Below, one piece after another: positions 57,064 through 63,927 of a DNA stretch of 64,000 bases. Numbering within the stretch: position 1 is the first letter of the stretch; each line of letters opens with the position of its first letter. A model generated the notes under the pieces. The model did not search any database. It had not been told where the DNA came from and was given only the letters and a program-made list of their open reading frames with translations. The position numbers and the translations under genes were made by a program. The stretch spans positions 1,240,001-1,304,000 of the forward strand of contig NZ_CP007542.1 of NCBI RefSeq assembly GCF_000478825.2, in the 5' to 3' direction. Source of the stretch: Synechocystis sp. PCC 6714 (GTDB lineage: Bacteria > Cyanobacteriota > Cyanobacteriia > Cyanobacteriales > Microcystaceae).

Positions 57064-57085
57064 GGGTACTTCGCTTTTGATTTTA

Positions 57086-58144
57086 TTACTCTAGATTTTC
57101 ATTAGGTTCTGTTTCAAGATATTGGGTAAATACTTTTTCATCTGAACGGTAATATTCACAATTTGTTGCCATATTTGAACTTCCATTTTTTCTTAAAAAC
57201 TTGCAGTAAATGGCTTGTTCCCATCCTTGTGCATGATATCTACATAAATAACAATTTTTTATTTTAATCTTTTTGTAATAAGCTTCAATTACCTTAGCTT
57301 TATAAAGCTGACTCATTAAGTATCCGCTTGTATAATAGTCATAATTTTTAAGCATTTCTTTATATATTACATATCCAATATTGACTACCTCTTCCAATTT
57401 TTTGTGCTGTAAAATAGCGCTTGCTCCATTTTTGCGAACAACAAACAAAGTGTATCTCACATCTGATTTAGCATAGGGCATAATTCCATATTTACACACT
57501 CCATTACAGTATCCATCATATTTGTCTTTTTTAAAATTATAAAATTTAACATCTTCACACTCTCCTAATTCACATGAATCTATAATTTTTATATCATCTT
57601 CATTTTTTATTGCAAATTCAATAATTTTATATTTTGAAGTTAGTTTTTTTTCTTCACAACTATGAGTTGCATATACTTCAAAAAATATTTTTTCGCCATT
57701 ATTTGCTGTAAGTAATATGTCCGGTATAAATTTTTCTATTCTCTCTTCAATTTGAATATTTTTAAAATATTTTGTTATGTCAAATTCATTTAAAGTTTCT
57801 CCTTCATATAAACAGTCTTCTAAAAACTCGTTTTTATAAAAATCACATATTTTTCTCATTGTCAATCTAATCAAGAATTGTTTTCCGGTTTTTAAACAAT
57901 TTTGATAAGTTTCATAAAATTTAAATTTTGCTAATTTGTGTAAATAACTCTCCGGAGAACATTCAATTTCTTGAATAACCTTGTGGCGAAAATGTTTAGC
58001 CCTTTTAGAACCTAAAACTGTAATCATTTCATGTCCGCAGCTAATGCAAGTAAATTTTTCATGTTTATTCTGTTCTTCTTTGGTGATTTTATTAACATCT
58101 ATGATTTCTTGAAGGGAATTAAATGCGAATTTGTATTTAATCAT
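57086..58144 (-). CDS. CoiA-like nuclease candidate
   Basis: 352 residues from the ATG at 58144, with AAAGGAGATTGAAATT just upstream; a TTG at 58177 is rejected. N-terminal zinc-type CISCG, then RAKHFRHK and SPESYLHKLAKFKFYE, the pattern of CoiA-family competence proteins. FIPDILLTANNGEKIFFEVYA resembles the PD-(D/E)xK nuclease core, with D...E-V-Y. C-terminal Cys residues (CNGVCKYG, CYLCRYH...CKFL...NCEYY) may bind another metal. It is the last gene of the phage-like operon, 4 bases after a 58-residue frame. It could process DNA or act in conflict with host or other phages; role inferred only. Confidence 0.65.
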   Translation of the reverse strand: MIKYKFAFNSLQEIIDVNKITKEEQNKHEKFTCISCGHEMITVLGSKRAKHFRHKVIQEIECSPESYLHKLAKFKFYETYQNCLKTGKQFLIRLTMRKICDFYKNEFLEDCLYEGETLNEFDITKYFKNIQIEERIEKFIPDILLTANNGEKIFFEVYATHSCEEKKLTSKYKIIEFAIKNEDDIKIIDSCELGECEDVKFYNFKKDKYDGYCNGVCKYGIMPYAKSDVRYTLFVVRKNGASAILQHKKLEEVVNIGYVIYKEMLKNYDYYTSGYLMSQLYKAKVIEAYYKKIKIKNCYLCRYHAQGWEQAIYCKFLRKNGSSNMATNCEYYRSDEKVFTQYLETEPNENLE

Positions 58145-58148
58145 AATT

Positions 58149-58325
58149 TCAATCTCCTTTGCTACGCTCTGGGCCAAAATTAAGGGGAGTGCCGAGATAA
58201 AAACAGACCCTGGGCATCAAACAGAGCCTTTCGCCGATCCACATCCTTCCGCCGCCAAAGCGTAGGGAAAGAAAAATAATCACTAAACTGATACCAATAG
58301 TAACAACCTTGTGCTTAATACTCAT
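58149..58325 (-). CDS. Small membrane protein, 58 residues
   Basis: ATG at 58325, two bases after the stop of the upstream gene; TGA at 58149, four bases before the CoiA-like start. It reads MSIKHKVVTIGISLVIIFLS (one transmembrane helix), then LRFGGGRMWIGERLCLMP and a short tail. Tight packing on both sides supports it as a real gene. Function unknown; possibly an accessory assembly or coat protein. Confidence 0.6.
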   Translation of the reverse strand: MSIKHKVVTIGISLVIIFLSLRFGGGRMWIGERLCLMPRVCFYLGTPLNFGPERSKGD

Positions 58326-58327
58326 GA

Positions 58328-58588
58328 TTAATTACCAAAAACTCTGATAGGGTTAAGGGGTCTAATGGGGGGTGCTTTAACATCCTCCATCGTTAGAATT
58401 TTTAAATTATTAGCTTTTAAAGTTTCGTATAAATACTTGTCTTGGTAATCCTGGGTAAAACTAATGACCGTCTTTAAATTATTTAACTCAGTGTATAACC
58501 TCCAACTAATAAAAAATGAAACAATTAAAAAGAAAGTCAAAACATAAAGATAAAGAGTTTTCAAACTAACACTAGATTTGTTTTTCAT
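58328..58588 (-). CDS. Small bitopic membrane protein, 86 residues
   Basis: ATG at 58588 (MKNKSSVSLKTLYLYVLTFF) after a TGAGGATTTT ribosome-site context. One N-terminal transmembrane helix (about 10-31), then a coiled, charged external region (LNNLKTVISFTQDYQDKYLY) ending PPIRPLNPIRVFGN. It overlaps the end of the zinc-ribbon gene by 17 bases. It sits just after the Zot-like ATPase and zinc-ribbon genes and could supply the membrane/periplasmic part that this ATPase lacks. Inference. Confidence 0.6.
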   Translation of the reverse strand: MKNKSSVSLKTLYLYVLTFFLIVSFFISWRLYTELNNLKTVISFTQDYQDKYLYETLKANNLKILTMEDVKAPPIRPLNPIRVFGN

Positions 58589-58790
58589 GATTAAAATCCT
58601 CAAAAATATTTAACTGATTAGACTCTTCATTTACAAGAGATTGGGGTCTTGTAGGCATTCTTCTGTATCTTTCAATGCCACAATTAGGACAGAAAAAAAT
58701 TTTGTAATAAAATCCTAATCTTTCCTCATAAAAACACTGAACTGTTTTAGTATTGATTGGGTGCTGGCAATTATGACAATTAAAAATCAT
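58572..58790 (-). CDS. Zinc-ribbon small protein
   Basis: 72 residues with CHNCQHP near the N-terminus and FFCPNCGIERY near residue 34, giving a CxxC...CxxC zinc ribbon. Its ATG overlaps the last base of the Zot-like gene's stop, and its 3' end overlaps the next gene. Small zinc-ribbon proteins can be nucleic-acid or protein adaptors. No specific family assigned. Confidence 0.65.
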   Translation of the reverse strand: MIFNCHNCQHPINTKTVQCFYEERLGFYYKIFFCPNCGIERYRRMPTRPQSLVNEESNQLNIFEDFNHEKQI

Positions 58791-59779
58791 TAGCCTAATA
58801 ACTCCGATAAATCAATAGGTTTGGTTTTCCCCCTGCCATTACGGTGGTGGGGTTTTCTGGCTTCCTCCTTAAGCTTTTCTTCTTGCTTGTGCTGTTCTGC
58901 TTCAAAATAAGCCCTTGATAATTCCTGCCAGTCGTCCGGTCTTTCTATCAATAAACATTGGTCAAGAGTGCTGATAATGTTTAAATTTTTATTGTCAATA
59001 ATGTCTAATCTAGTGAAAGAATTGAAACAATTAAAAATCTGCTTGTCTGCTCCGGTTAAAGCTCCTGAGAAAGTATCAATGGCATAGGCAAACCTCGTCT
59101 TGATACCATTGGTTCTAGCTTTGGGATTGTAATACCATTCCTTAAAAGTAGCGGCATCAAAAATGTGTACGTTCTTAAACTTTAGCTCAGGTCTTCTCAT
59201 CTTCTTGTTCCAAAATGTCATTCCCGAACAATACCAAAAGAACTGGGTTAATAACCTTAACTGCTTGTCGATTTGCTCATCAAATTGGGCACAGTAAATT
59301 AAATCAACCCCATCTTTCCTTGATTGAGCAAGATCCGATAATAATTCCTTTGGTGTCTTAGCAAATTCTCTGGCATTAAGAAAAATACCAGCTTCATCTA
59401 ACAACACAACACTTTCAGGAATCATCAAATCTTGTAAATTTTCTGGGTTGATAATCCAACTAATTCCTCTACCCTTCTCAATTTGCTCCTTTAAAAAAGG
59501 AAGCATAGGTTTAAAGGTAAACTTTTTGGGCTTTTTACCAATTGCCTTCTTAAAACTGCTTGATAGAACATAAATTAGTTTGTGTAACTCATATCTAAAG
59601 CTCCCTAAAAAACTGTCAAGATAAGCAGGTAAACAAGCATAACGGTAAACCTCCTTAACATTTAAGGCAAAATTAGCAACGATCTGCTTTTCTCGTTTGT
59701 CAGCATACATTAGCCCATACTTGAGCTGACTATGGGATTTTCCTGAGCCAATAGCGCCAAAAATACCAATAATTGTCAT
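58790..59779 (-). CDS. zot: Zot/pI-family filamentous-phage assembly ATPase
   Basis: 329 residues. Walker A GAIGSGKS at 8-15, Walker B VVLLDEAG at about 124-131, and LAQSRKDGVDLIYCAQ at about 150-165, the sensor-like segment typical of Zonula-occludens-toxin (Zot) domain proteins. Zot proteins are the inovirus pI assembly motors that extrude phage through the envelope. Unlike Ff pI, no transmembrane helix is seen after the ATPase domain; the C-terminus is charged (EEKLKEEARKPHHRNGRGK). It overlaps the upstream gene by 4 bases. Position after pIII- and pVI-like genes matches inovirus order. Confidence 0.85.
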   Translation of the reverse strand: MTIIGIFGAIGSGKSHSQLKYGLMYADKREKQIVANFALNVKEVYRYACLPAYLDSFLGSFRYELHKLIYVLSSSFKKAIGKKPKKFTFKPMLPFLKEQIEKGRGISWIINPENLQDLMIPESVVLLDEAGIFLNAREFAKTPKELLSDLAQSRKDGVDLIYCAQFDEQIDKQLRLLTQFFWYCSGMTFWNKKMRRPELKFKNVHIFDAATFKEWYYNPKARTNGIKTRFAYAIDTFSGALTGADKQIFNCFNSFTRLDIIDNKNLNIISTLDQCLLIERPDDWQELSRAYFEAEQHKQEEKLKEEARKPHHRNGRGKTKPIDLSELLG

Positions 59780-60294
59780 GTTGCTTTAAAGGGAATTAAC
59801 TTGTAAATCTTGATTATTAAAGCTAAGCCTCCTAATTCAATAAAAGTGTTTAAAACTGCTCTGATAACTGCCGTTCCCACTAGGGGGACAGCTTCTCCTA
59901 AATCGCTGGCAATATTGCTTAACTTAAGGTTTTCAGGGGTTGAGGGTAGAACATTAGCTACGGCATCTACCACAGCATTAATTCCAGCATTGATAGCACC
60001 AAAGGGATTGGTTATGACTGCCACTAAAAAACTGTAGGTAGTGGCAAATAGTTCTAGTAGGGCTTGAGGCCAAGGCTTAACAGTGACATTAACGCTGATG
60101 TCTTGACCATCATTTTCAATGACTGCGCTAGCATCTGGTGTGGGTGGTGCGTCCTGGGCGCTGGCAACTCCTGTAATTAGCAAAATGATGAAAATAATCA
60201 CAAAAACTATGATTAGATTCTTTGATAAAACATGAGAGCCACGGCAATTTGTGCCGGAATTTTTACTGCCATGATAATGTCTCTTAGAATACAT
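59776..60294 (-). CDS. pVI-position membrane protein
   Basis: 172 residues. Starts [14 protein letters not shown] inside the end of the preceding gene (82-base overlap). Signal or transmembrane segment [20 protein letters not shown] with a likely AQD cleavage zone; a mid hydrophobic stretch (WPQALLELFATTYSFLVAVI, about 75-95); a hydrophobic C-terminal helix (LGGLALIIKIYKLIPF). Three hydrophobic stretches and position between pIII-like genes and the Zot ATPase match pVI, the inovirus tip protein partnering pIII. Assignment by synteny, not by sequence identity. Confidence 0.6.
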   Translation of the reverse strand: MYSKRHYHGSKNSGTNCRGSHVLSKNLIIVFVIIFIILLITGVASAQDAPPTPDASAVIENDGQDISVNVTVKPWPQALLELFATTYSFLVAVITNPFGAINAGINAVVDAVANVLPSTPENLKLSNIASDLGEAVPLVGTAVIRAVLNTFIELGGLALIIKIYKLIPFKAT

Positions 60295-60602
60295 AATTGT
60301 ATATTCTCTCCAAAAAATTCATAGGTTGGACAATCACCACCAGAGTTTCCCCCAGTGGTAGAGCCGAGCATATCAAAGGGAAATTTCGTGCTTAACTCAT
60401 CAATTGCATTAGTTAGAAAAAATGGTTGGTCACTGAAGTCAAATTGGGGTATATCTAAAGTCTCTTCCTCCTGAGCTAATGATGGGAGAGTGATGGTGAT
60501 AACAATAGTTGCCGCTACTGCTAGAGCTTGAAGAAAAAGTAGATTACTACTGCTATTTCGAGAGGAATTTTTAGGGAAAGAATAGCGTCTCTTAGAAAAC
60601 AT
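60213..60602 (-). CDS. Short pIII-like protein sharing the C-terminal anchor module
   Basis: 129 residues. N-terminal [13 protein letters not shown] followed by a signal-like helix [20 protein letters not shown] and AQ, then an acidic linker. The C-terminal ~70 residues ([48 protein letters not shown]) align closely with the end of the 848-residue protein. It seems to be a paralog lacking the receptor and proline-rich parts. The start lies 82 bases inside the upstream gene, and its own end overlaps the next gene by the same 82 bases. A minor tip coat role is likely. Confidence 0.68.
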   Translation of the reverse strand: MFSKRRYSFPKNSSRNSSSNLLFLQALAVAATIVITITLPSLAQEEETLDIPQFDFSDQPFFLTNAIDELSTKFPFDMLGSTTGGNSGGDCPTYEFFGENIQLCILRDIIMAVKIPAQIAVALMFYQRI

Positions 60603-63067
60603 AGCTCTGTGGTTTGTTCAAAAAAAGTGTAGGTTGGGCAATCTGGTAAACCTTCAGGTAATGGGCCTCCGAGCATATCAAAGGGAAACTTATCTTTAAA
60701 TTTGTTTTGAGCATTGGTAACAAAAAATTGTCCATTGAATTGTGGTGGTGGTGGTGGGTCAAACTTTTGCAGAAAAGTAAAGATTCTTAGGAAAAAAATT
60801 TTGGGTTCTTCTGGTTCCTCCGGTGGTTCAGGCTCATCAGGTGGATCTGGTTCCTCTGGATTGTCCGGTGGAGGATCTGGATTATCCGGTGGGGGGTCTG
60901 GAGTATCCGGTGGAGGATCTGGAGTATCCGGTGGGGGGTCTGGAGTATCCGGTGGGGGGTCTGGAGTATCCGGTGGGGGTTCTGGAGTGTCCGGTGGAGG
61001 ATCTGGAGTGTCCGGTGGAGGATCTGGAGTATCTGGTGGAGGATCTGGAGTATCTGGTGGAGGATCTGGATTATCCGGTGGGGGGTCTGGATTATCTGGT
61101 GGAGGGTCTGGGTTATCCGGTGGCGGATCTGGTGTTGGGGTTGTAGTCGGTGATGGTCCAGGGCTGGGGGACTCTGAAGGAGAAGGACTGGGAGCTGGGG
61201 TTGTAGTCGGTGACGGTGATGGGTCTGGAGACTCCGACGGTGAAGGACTAGGGCTTGGTGTGGTAGTTGGTGATGGTGATGGGCTGGGAGATTCCGTTGG
61301 AGAAGGACTGGGAGTTGGTGAAGGTGAAGGATTAGGATCTGGATTGCCAGGGCTGGGCCATGGGTCAGGTTCAGGGTCAGGATTCGGGTCTGGTGATTCT
61401 GAAGGTGAAGGACTAGGGCTTGGGGTTGTAGTTGGTGACGGTGATGGACTGGGGGTTGGTGAAGGTGAAGGATTAGGATCTGGATTGCCAGGGCTGGGCC
61501 ATGGGTCAGGTTCAGGGTCAGGATTCGGGTCTGGGGACTCTGAAGGAGAAGGGCTGGGAGTTGGCGTTGTGGTTGGTGAAGGTGAAGGACTAGGGCTTGG
61601 GGTTGTAGTTGGTGACGGTGATGGACTGGGGGTTGGTGAAGGTGAAGGATTAGGATCTGGATTGCCAGGGCTGGGCCATGGGTCAGGTTCAGGGTCAGGA
61701 TTTGGGTCTGGGGACTCTGATGGAGAGGGACTGGGAGCTGGGGTTGTAGTTGGTGATGGGCCAGGGCTAGGGGACTCTGATGGAGAGGGACTGGGAGCCG
61801 GGGTTGTGGTTGGTGTAGACCCAGGACTAGGAGATTGCGTTGGTGTAGGCCCAGGACTGGGGGATTCCGTTGGTGTAGGCCCAGGGCTGGGGGATTCCGT
61901 TGGTGTAGGTTCAGGACTGGGGGATTCCGTCGGTGTAGGCTCAGGGCTGGGGGATTCCGTTGGTGTAGGCTCAGGGCTGGGAGATTCCGTTGGTGTAGGC
62001 TCAGGGCTGGGAGATTCCGTTGGTGTAGGCTCAGGGCTGGGAGCTGGGGTTGTGGTTGGTGAGGGTTCTGGCTCAGGTTGGGTTTGGGGTCTGCAAGGAA
62101 AAGGAACTATGCCAGGTTCACCGGGAAAAACAATAATTCCGGGTGCTCCAGGAAAAGTGCTAGGGGGACAATTTGGTGCTTCTGGTGTGTCGATCGCTGG
62201 TGCTATACCTGCCTTAATTAATCCATCTAAAGTAGGAATAAATAGATTATTAATAACAGGAACAGCTTGGGGTAAAGGTGTAGGCTGGGGGATTATGTCA
62301 TCTAGATTATTCTCGACAAAATCCCTAACGCTATTGAATAGAGAATCAAATAAATCTCCCGTAAATTCTCCAATTGCTTCGATAATGTCATCTACGATTG
62401 ATTTACCGTCTTGCCTTCTTACCCGTATATTTCTTATTTCTGCTTTTCCTCCCCAGTATCCGTTGTAATAGCATCCCGTGCTTACTTGATCTTTATTTGG
62501 CCCTGATTCAACTGTCCATGAGGCAAAATTTTGACTGTAATCATTTTTCCCATTCAATATTAGTTTTCCTACCGGACCATTTATTACTACTTGTGATATT
62601 TGCCATCCTCCGCTAACCTCTATCACTCCTACATAAGGGTGCCATAATCTAGTTCTGCATTCTGCGGTGAAAATATAAGTTTTATTTGTTTTGCCCGTCC
62701 ACTGACTGCAATCAGCATTTAGACAAATAGTAGCTAAGGCATTTCTCAACGGGTCGCCATCTAAATTAACATCTACAGTATTTCTATTAACTAAATCAGC
62801 AAGCTTAATTGCACTTCCTGTCACTAAGCCCGTTCTAGTAATTTCCCAACCTAATTGACTTGCACATATAGCATTGGCTACACAAGCATCCAAAGAAGTA
62901 ACAAAAGCTTCTGCGGGTCGATTACTAACTCCAATAAAGATAGAAATAGTCATTAAAAACAGAACAAAAAAAGAAACAATTCTATTGGTTAGCTTTCGTC
63001 TGTTCTTGTATAAACTCTTCTTAAACTTATTAAAAATAATGGGTAACTTATAAAAAGCAGATTTCAT
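60521..63067 (-). CDS. pIII-like tip/attachment protein with proline-rich linker
   Basis: 848 residues with a very strong ribosome site (AGGAGGG). Signal segment [20 protein letters not shown] with an AEA-type site (about 52-54). N-terminal domain (about 55-330) holds several Cys ([28 protein letters not shown]), suiting a disulfide-stabilised receptor-binding domain. A low-complexity Pro/Ser/Thr/Asp linker (about 331-755) follows. The C-terminal module ([36 protein letters not shown]) ends in a hydrophobic helix [11 protein letters not shown]. This N-domain/flexible linker/C-anchor layout mirrors inovirus pIII, whose linkers are Gly-rich. Function inferred from layout and synteny. Confidence 0.72.
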   Translation of the reverse strand: MKSAFYKLPIIFNKFKKSLYKNRRKLTNRIVSFFVLFLMTISIFIGVSNRPAEAFVTSLDACVANAICASQLGWEITRTGLVTGSAIKLADLVNRNTVDVNLDGDPLRNALATICLNADCSQWTGKTNKTYIFTAECRTRLWHPYVGVIEVSGGWQISQVVINGPVGKLILNGKNDYSQNFASWTVESGPNKDQVSTGCYYNGYWGGKAEIRNIRVRRQDGKSIVDDIIEAIGEFTGDLFDSLFNSVRDFVENNLDDIIPQPTPLPQAVPVINNLFIPTLDGLIKAGIAPAIDTPEAPNCPPSTFPGAPGIIVFPGEPGIVPFPCRPQTQPEPEPSPTTTPAPSPEPTPTESPSPEPTPTESPSPEPTPTESPSPEPTPTESPSPEPTPTESPSPGPTPTESPSPGPTPTQSPSPGSTPTTTPAPSPSPSESPSPGPSPTTTPAPSPSPSESPDPNPDPEPDPWPSPGNPDPNPSPSPTPSPSPSPTTTPSPSPSPSPTTTPTPSPSPSESPDPNPDPEPDPWPSPGNPDPNPSPSPTPSPSPSPTTTPSPSPSPSESPDPNPDPEPDPWPSPGNPDPNPSPSPTPSPSPTESPSPSPSPTTTPSPSPSPSESPDPSPSPTTTPAPSPSPSESPSPGPSPTTTPTPDPPPDNPDPPPDNPDPPPDNPDPPPDTPDPPPDTPDPPPDTPDPPPDTPEPPPDTPDPPPDTPDPPPDTPDPPPDTPDPPPDNPDPPPDNPEEPDPPDEPEPPEEPEEPKIFFLRIFTFLQKFDPPPPPQFNGQFFVTNAQNKFKDKFPFDMLGGPLPEGLPDCPTYTFFEQTTELCFLRDAILSLKIPLEIAVVIYFFFKL
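60806..62077. repeat. Tandem repeats encoding the proline-rich linker
   Basis: About 1.27 kb of nested repeats inside the pIII-like gene. From its N-terminal side: 30-base units ([10 protein letters not shown]), then three near-identical larger blocks containing [18 protein letters not shown] (plus-strand positions near 61330-61393, 61465-61530 and 61645-61710), then 21-base units (PDPPPDT/N). Copy number is likely unstable. It creates long spurious frames on the opposite strand. Confidence 0.85.
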
Positions 63068-63108
63068 AAGCTACCCTCCTAGTAATTTGCTCTGGCTAAA
63101 ATCAGCAA

Positions 63109-63339
63109 TTAACCTTTGGTTGTCATGCGGTTGACTTGCTTAACAGCAATACGGAAGCCCATAGCAGTCATAACGATTGCGGCCACTCCGGCAGTTACTC
63201 CACCAATGGCGCTTACGGTATCAGCTACAGCAGAGGTGTCAGCTTTGGCAACAGTGGGAATGGTCAAGCTGGCTAGAATAGCACTTCCGATTAGGATTTT
63301 CTTGTCAAAATCGCTTAATTGAAGTTTGAAAGATTGCAT
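63109..63339 (-). CDS. pVIII-like major coat protein candidate
   Basis: 76 residues from the ATG at 63339 with a GGAG site (ttggagattaaacca). Signal peptide with basic start and core ILIGSAILASLTIPTVAKA; predicted cleavage after AKA gives a 43-residue mature peptide. It has an acidic N-end (DTSAVADT), a small-residue hydrophobic helix (SAIGGVTAGVAAIVMTAMG) and a basic C-end (FRIAVKQVNRMTTKG), exactly the layout of inovirus pVIII. The acidic end faces solvent and the basic end faces DNA in known virions. It precedes the pIII-like gene, as in other inoviruses. Confidence 0.78.
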   Translation of the reverse strand: MQSFKLQLSDFDKKILIGSAILASLTIPTVAKADTSAVADTVSAIGGVTAGVAAIVMTAMGFRIAVKQVNRMTTKG

Positions 63340-63428
63340 TGGTTTAATCTCCAATAAAGAATAGAGCTTAGCTTTCGGCTAAACAAACCCTCCCAACTAC
63401 CCACTGTTATTAAATTCTGATTAATTGG

Positions 63429-63572
63429 CTAAATCTTATAGAAAAAGTAAGCCGCTACAGTAAGGGCTAAAGTAGTGCCAAAAATAACTAAACCTGCGCT
63501 AGTTCCCCACTCATAACCAGACTGTAAAGTGCTGTTTATCTGGCTTAAATCAGAATTGGCTAAAATCAACAT
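63429..63572 (-). CDS. 47-residue membrane protein (minor coat candidate)
   Basis: ATG at 63572 two bases after the upstream stop, with AGAGG upstream; stop TAG at 63429-63431. Reads MLILANSDLSQINSTLQSGY then EWGTSAGLVIFGTTLALTVA and AYFFYKI. One transmembrane helix at the C-terminal half. Size and position fit pVII/pIX-type minor coat proteins or a second coat protein. Function inferred from size and synteny. Confidence 0.62.
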   Translation of the reverse strand: MLILANSDLSQINSTLQSGYEWGTSAGLVIFGTTLALTVAAYFFYKI

Positions 63573-63574
63573 AC

Positions 63575-63733
63575 TTAACCTCTGGTAAAGGATTTAACAA
63601 CAAATACAATGACCATAACTCCCATTAAAGCGGTAGCATACTTAGCGCCTTCAGTTAAGATTTTAGCGGCGGTTTCCTGTCCAAAATTACTGGGTAAATT
63701 TAGATTGGTAGCGTAATAAAATTGATAAATCAT
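63575..63733 (-). CDS. 52-residue membrane protein (coat-like)
   Basis: ATG at 63733 overlapping the upstream stop (ATGA); stop TAA at 63575-63577. Reads MIYQFYYATNLNLPSNFGQE, then TAAKILTEGAKYATALMGVM and VIVFVVKSFTRG. A polar N-end, a C-terminal transmembrane helix and a basic tail (KSFTRG) resemble a coat protein without a signal peptide. Part of the tight operon. Confidence 0.62.
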   Translation of the reverse strand: MIYQFYYATNLNLPSNFGQETAAKILTEGAKYATALMGVMVIVFVVKSFTRG

Positions 63734-63927
63734 AATCTGTAAATAATTCCAGTAAGAAAAGATAAACTGCCATGGATTACTACAGCCTTAAAAAGACTTA
63801 TGGCTAAATTCCAGTGTTCAGCTATACATAGAGTGTCAATTGTGGTGTTAGGGTTTCCTGCTCCGGGGTTAGCATTTGGATTTTGTGCTAATAACAAAAT
63901 TCCGTCAAAAATGTGGCTTATATCCAT
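63730..63927 (-). CDS. 65-residue small membrane protein
   Basis: ATG at 63927 with an AGGAAA site. MDISHIFDGILLLAQNPNAN, an Asn/Pro/Gly linker, then HWNLAISLFKAVVIHGSLSF and LTGIIYRL, a likely C-terminal membrane helix. It overlaps the following small gene by 4 bases (ATGA). The frame is open to the window edge, but the internal ATG with ribosome site is preferred. Probable minor virion or assembly protein; not recognised. Confidence 0.55.
   Translation of the reverse strand: MDISHIFDGILLLAQNPNANPGAGNPNTTIDTLCIAEHWNLAISLFKAVVIHGSLSFLTGIIYRL

Larger units (their letters stand above)
56301..57085. other. Non-coding 785-base region with polypyrimidine tract and GC palindromes
   Basis: The largest gap in the phage-like segment. 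It holds a 14-base-period polypyrimidine tract (56641-56683) and a GC-palindrome block (56969-57063). A plus-strand frame at 56519-56791 runs through the CT tract and is not convincing. It separates the CoiA-like gene from the two leftmost small genes, and is the best candidate in this window for an intergenic origin or regulatory region of the element. Confidence 0.45.

Noticed and set aside
60806-62077. Repeat array as CRISPR
   Set aside because: Repeats are contiguous or nested, coding, in-frame and without unique spacers; no cas genes nearby.
60714-62468. 584-codon plus-strand frame rich in Gly and Ser
   Set aside because: It is the antisense of the proline-rich repeats in the pIII-like gene; CCN repeats read as GGN on the other strand. 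No ribosome site and no natural protein character.
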